This document shows, one piece after another, positions 20,685 to 24,911 of a DNA stretch of 24,911 bases (the stretch's first letter is position 1; each line of letters begins with the position of its first letter). The notes below the pieces were generated by a model. It had not been told where the DNA came from, searched no databases, and saw nothing but the letters and a program-made list of their open reading frames with translations. A program made the translations under genes and the position numbers. The DNA is from Candidatus Nomurabacteria bacterium (GTDB taxonomy: Bacteria; Patescibacteriota; Minisyncoccia; Phycocordibacterales; UBA9973): assembly GCA_023267415.1 (NCBI GenBank), contig JAHFNM010000006.1:1-24911 (forward strand), written 5' to 3'.

Positions 20685-21554
20685 TTATATAATACGCCTA
20701 ATCTCACCCAGTTCTTCTTTTATCAATCCTTTGATCTCCATTGCCGAAAGGAGAGAATTGATCTCTTGAATTGGTTTGCCAGAACACTCTATAATTCTGT
20801 CGCGGGATTGCGGTTCAATAATAAATTCCCAGATTTCTTTTTCTTCTTCTGAAAGATTTTCCATTTCATTTTGGATTTCTTCAAACAAGCTGTCTTGCTT
20901 GAGTCCAAAGACTTCGAGAATATCTTCACTTCGCGTGATTGGCGTCGCACCTTGTTTGATAAGTAGATTGCATCCAAGCGATGTGGGGCTGGTGATTGGT
21001 CCGGGCACGGCGAGGACTTCGCGGTTGTAATCAAGCGCGAGCCGAGCCGTGATGAGGGTTCCGGATTTGTATGCAGCTTCAATGACGAGTGTTGCATGTG
21101 CGATACCGGCCATGATTCGATTGCGTCTTGGAAAACTCCATTGTGTTGCTTTGAACGAAGACTCGAATTCGGAAACGAGTGATCCGCCAGAGGCGAGAAT
21201 TTCTTTGGCGAGTGAGAGGTTGGTCGCGGGGTACAGAGCCTTTTCGGAAAGTCCGGAGCCTGGGAAAGCGATAGTCTTGAGCCCAGTCTTTATTGCTGAA
21301 CGATGAGCGATGGAATCGATGCCGAGTGCAAGTCCTGACACTATTATTATATTGCTTCCCTTGAGTCCGCGGATGAGCGAGTCGCAGACGTCGGCACCAT
21401 ATGAGGTATGAGTGCGCGATCCGACTATGGAAAGATACAATCCGTTTGGGTCAAGCGGCGCCCCTACTATATAGAGTGATTCGGGGGCGTCGGGAATTTC
21501 AAGCAATTGAGGAGGAAATCCCTCCTTCTGTAATTTCTGAATGGAAAAGTCCAT
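20685..21554 (-). CDS. dprA: DNA-processing protein DprA (Smf)
   Basis: A 289-residue protein that binds incoming single-stranded DNA during natural transformation and loads RecA. The Rossmann-like core has LSIVGSRTHTSYG (41-53), IVSGLALGIDSIAHRSA (71-87), ATQWSFPRRNRIMAGIA (136-152), YKSGTLITARLALDYNREVLAVPG (162-185) and GCNLLIKQGA (194-203). A C-terminal winged-helix (about 235-289, SEEEKEIWEFI...INSLLSAMEIKGLIKEE) follows. The N-terminal SAM-like domain is missing, so the protein is shorter than in E. coli. Transcription should start on the ATG from a promoter bearing the GTTTAG box. It is divergent from serS. Confidence 0.95.
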   Translation of the reverse strand: MDFSIQKLQKEGFPPQLLEIPDAPESLYIVGAPLDPNGLYLSIVGSRTHTSYGADVCDSLIRGLKGSNIIIVSGLALGIDSIAHRSAIKTGLKTIAFPGSGLSEKALYPATNLSLAKEILASGGSLVSEFESSFKATQWSFPRRNRIMAGIAHATLVIEAAYKSGTLITARLALDYNREVLAVPGPITSPTSLGCNLLIKQGATPITRSEDILEVFGLKQDSLFEEIQNEMENLSEEEKEIWEFIIEPQSRDRIIECSGKPIQEINSLLSAMEIKGLIKEELGEIRRII

Positions 21555-21560
21555 CTCCCG

Positions 21561-21593
21561 ATTCTAAGATCGTTTGTTAAAGAAAAGCTAAAC
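21561..21593 (-). promoter_or_regulatory. GTTTAG box plus -10 of dprA, leaderless layout
   Basis: On the minus strand GTTTAGCTTTTCTTTAAC (21593-21576), 9 nt, TAGAAT (21566-21561), 6 nt, ATG at 21554. The box matches the radC one at 14 of 18 positions and the HTH-gene one at 15 of 18, with the same spacing. A GGGAG abuts the ATG, too close for a normal ribosome-binding site. Confidence 0.55.
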
Positions 21594-21665
21594 TTGAACC
21601 GTGTCATGCCGGACTACGATCCGTAGATTAATAAAACTGGTCGTGTTAGTATGGTATTTGTATCA

Positions 21666-21686
21666 GCTAGAACCTAAAACCTGCTC
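21666..21686. repeat. CTAGAACCT-type intergenic repeat, copy 2
   Basis: GCTAGAACCTA joined to AAACCTGCTC, just before serS. It equals the two ends of the 15947-15982 copy with the middle deleted. Confidence 0.5.
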
Positions 21687-21688
21687 AT

Positions 21689-22948
21689 ATGTTAGATATT
21701 AAATTCATCCGGGATAACCAGGATATCGTAAAGGACGCTATTCGCAAAAAGTTCGTAAAGCTCGATCTCGACGGGCTTATTTCGCTCGACGATAAGCGGC
21801 GTGAAGTGCTCTCTCTCGTGGAGAATCTCCGTGCAGAGCAAAAGACTGTCTCCGACGGCATGGTCTCTGCTGACGCGTCCGCTCGCGAAGAGCTCCTCGC
21901 CAAACTCCGTCCGCTCAAGGAGAATCTCCAAAAAAAAGAAGAAGAGCTGAAAAAGCTTACTTCCGACTGGCGCGACATGATGGTACAGGTACCTAATGTC
22001 CCTGACATGACTGTTCCCGAAGGTGTGAGCGATGAAGACAACCAGGAGATCCGCGCTTGGGGAGAGAAGACACAATTCGATTTTGAAGCCAAGGACCATG
22101 TGGCTCTTTGCGAGGCGCATGATCTTGCAGACTTTGAACGCGGAGCGAAGGTTTCGGGATTCCGTGGTTACTTCATGAAGAACGAAGGCGCGCAATTGTT
22201 CTTTGCCCTTTGGCAGTACACGCTCAACTATTTCATCAAAGAAGGCTACACGCCGATCATTGTTCCGTCACTCGTCAAAAAAGAAACCCTCTATGGCACG
22301 GGATATCTTCCGCAGGGTGAAGAAGATCTTTATCAGACTCAGGATGGAGAATTTCTTGCCGGCACTGCCGAGGTTGCCATGATGTCGTATTACGCCGGTG
22401 AGATCTTGGAGAAGAAGGACCTGCCGAAAAAATTCATTGCTTTTTCTCCATGTTTCCGTCGAGAAGCGGGCGCTCATGGAAAAGATATCAAGGGCATCAT
22501 CCGCGTGCATGAATTCTTCAAACTCGAACAGATCATTCTCTCTGAGGCCAATCATGAAATGTCCGTTGCTTTGCACGAAGAGATCACCAAGCATGTCGAG
22601 AACATCATGCAGGCGCTCAAGCTCCCGTATCATGTTGTGGTCAACTGTACAGGCGACCTCGGTCTTGGCCAGGTAAAAAAATACGACATCGAGGCATGGA
22701 TGCCATCGCAGCAAAAATACCGCGAAACGCATTCATCTTCGTATTTCCATGACTTCCAGACGCGCCGCTTGAACATTCGCTATCGCGATGACGACGGATC
22801 CCTCAAGTATGTTCACTCGCTCAACAACACTGCCTGCGCAACTTCGCGCTTGCCCGCTTCGATCCTCGAAAACTATCAGGAAGCAGACGGACGCATCCGT
22901 ATTCCTGAAGTGTTGCGACAGTATTTTTCTACTGACTACATTGGATAG
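21689..22948 (+). CDS. serS: Serine--tRNA ligase
   Basis: A 419-residue class II synthetase. The N-terminal tRNA-binding coiled coil spans about 30-100 (RREVLSLVENLRAEQK, LKENLQKKEEELKKL). The catalytic core has GFRGYFMKNEGAQL, GTGYLPQGEEDLYQT, LAGTAEVA, motif 2 FRREAG (256-261) with HGKDIKGIIRVHEFFKLEQ, LGLGQVKKYDIEAWMPSQ, and motif 3 near NNTACATSRLPASILENYQ, ending EVLRQYF. Length matches the family. It serves all Ser codons, though no Ser tRNA is in the window. The promoter is uncertain: TAAAAC ends 8 nt before the ATG, inside the CTAGAACCT repeat. Confidence 0.96.
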   Translation: MLDIKFIRDNQDIVKDAIRKKFVKLDLDGLISLDDKRREVLSLVENLRAEQKTVSDGMVSADASAREELLAKLRPLKENLQKKEEELKKLTSDWRDMMVQVPNVPDMTVPEGVSDEDNQEIRAWGEKTQFDFEAKDHVALCEAHDLADFERGAKVSGFRGYFMKNEGAQLFFALWQYTLNYFIKEGYTPIIVPSLVKKETLYGTGYLPQGEEDLYQTQDGEFLAGTAEVAMMSYYAGEILEKKDLPKKFIAFSPCFRREAGAHGKDIKGIIRVHEFFKLEQIILSEANHEMSVALHEEITKHVENIMQALKLPYHVVVNCTGDLGLGQVKKYDIEAWMPSQQKYRETHSSSYFHDFQTRRLNIRYRDDDGSLKYVHSLNNTACATSRLPASILENYQEADGRIRIPEVLRQYFSTDYIG

Positions 22949-22950
22949 GG

Positions 22951-22956
22951 TATACT
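22951..22956 (+). promoter_or_regulatory. -10 element of the ftsQ-like gene
   Basis: TATACT 10 nt before the ATG at 22967; the overlapping TACTAT (22953-22958) would be 8 nt away. It is right at the serS stop, so read-through from serS is also possible. Confidence 0.4.
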
Positions 22957-22966
22957 ATATGTACCC

Positions 22967-23857
22967 ATGAGGCGCGCAGAAATCTCTCCGTTAAAAAAAC
23001 ATATTCAAGAATCGCCGAAGCTGCAGGAGCTTCGCGCAAAACGCGTTTCTTTGCGCCGCCGACTCGTTATTCTTTTTAGCATTCTTTTCGCCACGATCAT
23101 CTCGGCATTTGTTTTTTTTGCGCGCTATCCTCGACTCCAAATTGAAACGATCGTTGTTTCGGGAAACCAGATCATCAGCACCGATGAGATAACAAAAACA
23201 GTTGACGGCTTTCTCGATGGAAACTACGCATACGTCATCCCTCATCGAAACACGTTTTTCTATCCTAAAAAGAAGATCATTGCGAGCCTTGCAAAGGAAT
23301 TCCCTCGACTCAAGACGATTTCCGTCTATCGCACAAGCAAGATGACGCTTGCCGTTTCTGTCACAGAACTTCGCGGCTATGCTCTCTGGTGTGGCGCCGA
23401 TGCAAGTACGATAGATATGACGGCGCCATGCTGGTTTACCGACGATACCGGCAAGATCATCTCGATCGCACCGTATTATTCAGGAAACGTGTATCCGCGA
23501 TTTTTTGGCGGATCGTTGTCGGACTCGAATCCGCTCGGAAAGACCTTTGTTTCGCAGTCCGAGTTTCAAAGCCTGCTTATGTTCGAAAGCCGAATTCGAT
23601 CCCTTGGCTTTCAAGTGAAAGCCATCACTATTCCTCCCGGCCCGGAATATTCTTTTGTACTTGATCTGGGGAACAAAAAGACTGCGATCGTGCGCTTCCT
23701 TTCTTCGGCAAATTACCAAACTCTTGCCGACAATCTCACTCTCGCACTTTCCAAAAAAGAGCTCGCCGATGCGGTGAAGAAAAACCGCTTGAATTTGCAG
23801 TACTTTGATTTGCGGTTTACGAATAAGTTGTATTACAAATTTTCAGAACATCCATAA
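22967..23857 (+). CDS. FtsQ/DivIB-like cell-division protein
   Basis: A 296-residue single-pass membrane protein. A basic cytoplasmic N terminus (1-32, rich in Arg/Lys) is followed by a transmembrane helix (33-52) and a POTRA-like domain starting RLQIETIVVSGNQIISTDEI (56-75). A DivIB-type beta region has FPRLKTISVYRTSKMTLAVSVTELRGYALWC, followed by CWFTDDTGKII and LGNKKTAIVRFLSS. The order matches FtsQ, which links FtsB/FtsL and recruits septal peptidoglycan synthesis; sequence identity is too low for certainty. Two Cys residues (ALWC, PCWF) lie outside the membrane and might pair. It starts 18 nt after serS. Its stop lies inside a long palindrome. Confidence 0.75.
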   Translation: MRRAEISPLKKHIQESPKLQELRAKRVSLRRRLVILFSILFATIISAFVFFARYPRLQIETIVVSGNQIISTDEITKTVDGFLDGNYAYVIPHRNTFFYPKKKIIASLAKEFPRLKTISVYRTSKMTLAVSVTELRGYALWCGADASTIDMTAPCWFTDDTGKIISIAPYYSGNVYPRFFGGSLSDSNPLGKTFVSQSEFQSLLMFESRIRSLGFQVKAITIPPGPEYSFVLDLGNKKTAIVRFLSSANYQTLADNLTLALSKKELADAVKKNRLNLQYFDLRFTNKLYYKFSEHP

Positions 23858-23969
23858 CAGACGCATTTCTGTGTTGCTTCGCTCGGCTCGCTCCCGCAAC
23901 GTACCTCAAGTACGTCTTGGTCGCGAGCCGAGCTTGCGCCTTGAACTGCATTCTGTTATGAATGTTCTG
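23844..23969. repeat. 126-nt near-perfect palindrome bridging ftsQ and dus
   Basis: The outer arms CAGAACATCCATAACAGA (23844-23861) and TCTGTTATGAATGTTCTG (23952-23969) differ at one pair. The inner arms, GCTCGGCTCGC and GCGAGCCGAGC, match exactly, and the tip is ACGTAC-ctcaa-GTACGT. The left outer arm contains the ftsQ stop codon. It would fold as one long hairpin in RNA or a cruciform in DNA. No T-run follows, so it is not an ordinary terminator; a mobile palindromic element or attenuating hairpin is possible. Confidence 0.8.
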
Positions 23970-23978
23970 TCACAGTCT

Positions 23979-24911
23979 ATGAATTTCTGGGAAAAACTAC
24001 CAAAACCTTTTTTTGTCTTAGCTCCTATGGCCGATGTCACCGACCAGGCTTTTCGTCGTGTTATCGCCAAGTACTCACGACACGGGGAAATAGGTGGTGG
24101 TCCTGATGTGTTCTGGACTGAATTCGTCTCAGCTGATGGGCTCATGAGCCCAGGACGAGAAGTGCTTCGTCATGACCTTGCATTTACCCAAGGTGAACAT
24201 CCGATTGTCGCCCAACTCTTCGGTTCGCATCCAGAAAAGATGGAAGGTGCTGCGCGACTCTGCGTCGAGCTTGGTTTTGATGGAATAGACATCAATATGG
24301 GTTGTCCGGATAAGTCGATCGAAAAGCAGGGTGCCGGGGCATGTATGATGAAAAATCCCGAGAGCGCAAAGGAAATAATCCGTGCCGCAAAACGAGGAGC
24401 ACCGAATTTGCCGATCTCCGTAAAGACCCGCATTGGCTACAACAAGAATGAGATCGCCACTTGGATTCCGGCGCTGCTTGAAGAAGACATTGCCGCACTG
24501 ACGATTCACTGCCGTACTCGCAAAGAAATGAGCAAGGTTCCGGCACGATGGGAACACGTAAAGGAAGTAGTGGAACTTCGCGACAAGCTCGGATCAAAAA
24601 CGCTTATCATTGGGAATGGCGACGTGAAGAATATTGAAGACGCAAAACAAAAATTCGCCGAGACCGGTTGTGATGGCGTGATGCTTGGCCGCGCCATATT
24701 CGGCAACCCGTGGCTCTTCGATCAATCTCGAGGCGAGATTCCGCTTACAGAAAAATTACAGGTGATGGTGGAGCATACGAAACTCTACGAAGAGCTCCTT
24801 GGAAATATCAAAAGTTTCTCAATCATGAAAAAGCATTACAAGGCGTATGTAAACGGCTTTCCTGGCGCACTCGAGCTTCGCGAGAAGCTTATGGTGTGTG
24901 AAAACGCGGTA
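23979..24911 (+). CDS. dus: tRNA-dihydrouridine synthase, 3'-truncated by window end
   Basis: 311 codons open to the window edge. A flavin TIM-barrel enzyme reducing U to dihydrouridine in tRNA D loops. Motifs are LAPMADVTDQAFR (14-26), DVFWTEFVSADGL, PIVAQLFGSHPEKM, GIDINMGCPDKSI with catalytic Cys109, GAGACMMKNPE, LPISVKTRIGY, IAALTIHCRTRKEM, NGDVKNIEDA, and GCDGVMLGRAIFGNPWLF. The start at 23979 (MNFWEKLPKPFFVLAPMA) gives the expected spacing to the barrel. An in-frame ATG at 23958 would add 7 residues but lies inside the palindrome. The stop is beyond the window. Confidence 0.93.
   Translation, partial: MNFWEKLPKPFFVLAPMADVTDQAFRRVIAKYSRHGEIGGGPDVFWTEFVSADGLMSPGREVLRHDLAFTQGEHPIVAQLFGSHPEKMEGAARLCVELGFDGIDINMGCPDKSIEKQGAGACMMKNPESAKEIIRAAKRGAPNLPISVKTRIGYNKNEIATWIPALLEEDIAALTIHCRTRKEMSKVPARWEHVKEVVELRDKLGSKTLIIGNGDVKNIEDAKQKFAETGCDGVMLGRAIFGNPWLFDQSRGEIPLTEKLQVMVEHTKLYEELLGNIKSFSIMKKHYKAYVNGFPGALELREKLMVCENAV

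Noticed and set aside
20404..20769. 121-codon plus-strand frame between topA and dprA
   Set aside because: It overlaps the end of dprA antisense, has no recognisable motif and no promoter; its middle covers the better-looking minus-strand membrane ORF.
1..24911. CRISPR array, insertion sequence or prophage
   Set aside because: No regularly spaced direct repeats, no transposase or integrase, and no phage structural genes were seen.

Overview
The window reads as a piece of a Patescibacteria/CPR (Parcubacteria-like) chromosome. This is inferred from gene content, not from a marker phylogeny. Pointers are an IF-2 that starts only ~20 residues before its G domain, a DUF4446 protein, a Rel enzyme ending after its TGS domain, many very short intergenic gaps and small orphan proteins, a dense scatter of single tRNA genes, and a general lack of Shine-Dalgarno sequences. 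The standard genetic code fits all genes. No IS element, prophage or CRISPR array was seen.

Layout. Positions 1-930 hold a partial small membrane protein with a structured leader, then four minus-strand tRNAs (Leu-TAG, Lys-CTT, Leu-TAA, Cys-GCA) and a decayed 3' half of tRNA-Leu. Positions 938-3265 are a minus-strand translation operon (DUF4446, infB, rbfA). Positions 3329-8805 carry a cysteine desulfurase, a membrane-anchored HtrA-like protein without a catalytic triad, a Clp AAA+ unfoldase with mixed ClpB/ClpC features, and a zinc-ribbon protein. Positions 9004-11316 hold tRNA-Tyr, tRNA-Arg, two coupled small proteins, alr and rpmG. Positions 11367-14826 are an accessory-looking stretch: an HTH protein with a LAGLIDADG-like domain, tRNA-Trp, radC, a hypothetical, miaA, a LAGLIDADG endonuclease and tRNA-Leu(CAA). 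Positions 14909-24911 are housekeeping: parB, rel, an HD-like protein, topA, dprA, serS, an ftsQ/divIB-like gene and a truncated dus gene.

Two signals go beyond gene content. First, at least eight genes have a sigma-70-type -10 hexamer ending exactly 6 nt before the ATG, so the predicted +1 is the A of the start codon: leaderless mRNA seems to be a default here. Second, an 18-bp box, GTTTAGnnTTnnTTTAAC, sits 9-10 nt upstream of the -10 of three genes: the HTH/LAGLIDADG-like gene, radC and dprA. DprA and RadC are co-induced competence proteins in other bacteria, so this may be an undescribed competence or DNA-uptake regulon, possibly controlled by the HTH protein itself.

Other points of interest are a stand-alone homing-type endonuclease wedged between tRNA-Leu(CAA) and miaA (whose product should modify that tRNA), a long near-palindrome bridging the ftsQ stop and the dus start, and a tRNA-Trp with C instead of the near-universal U55.
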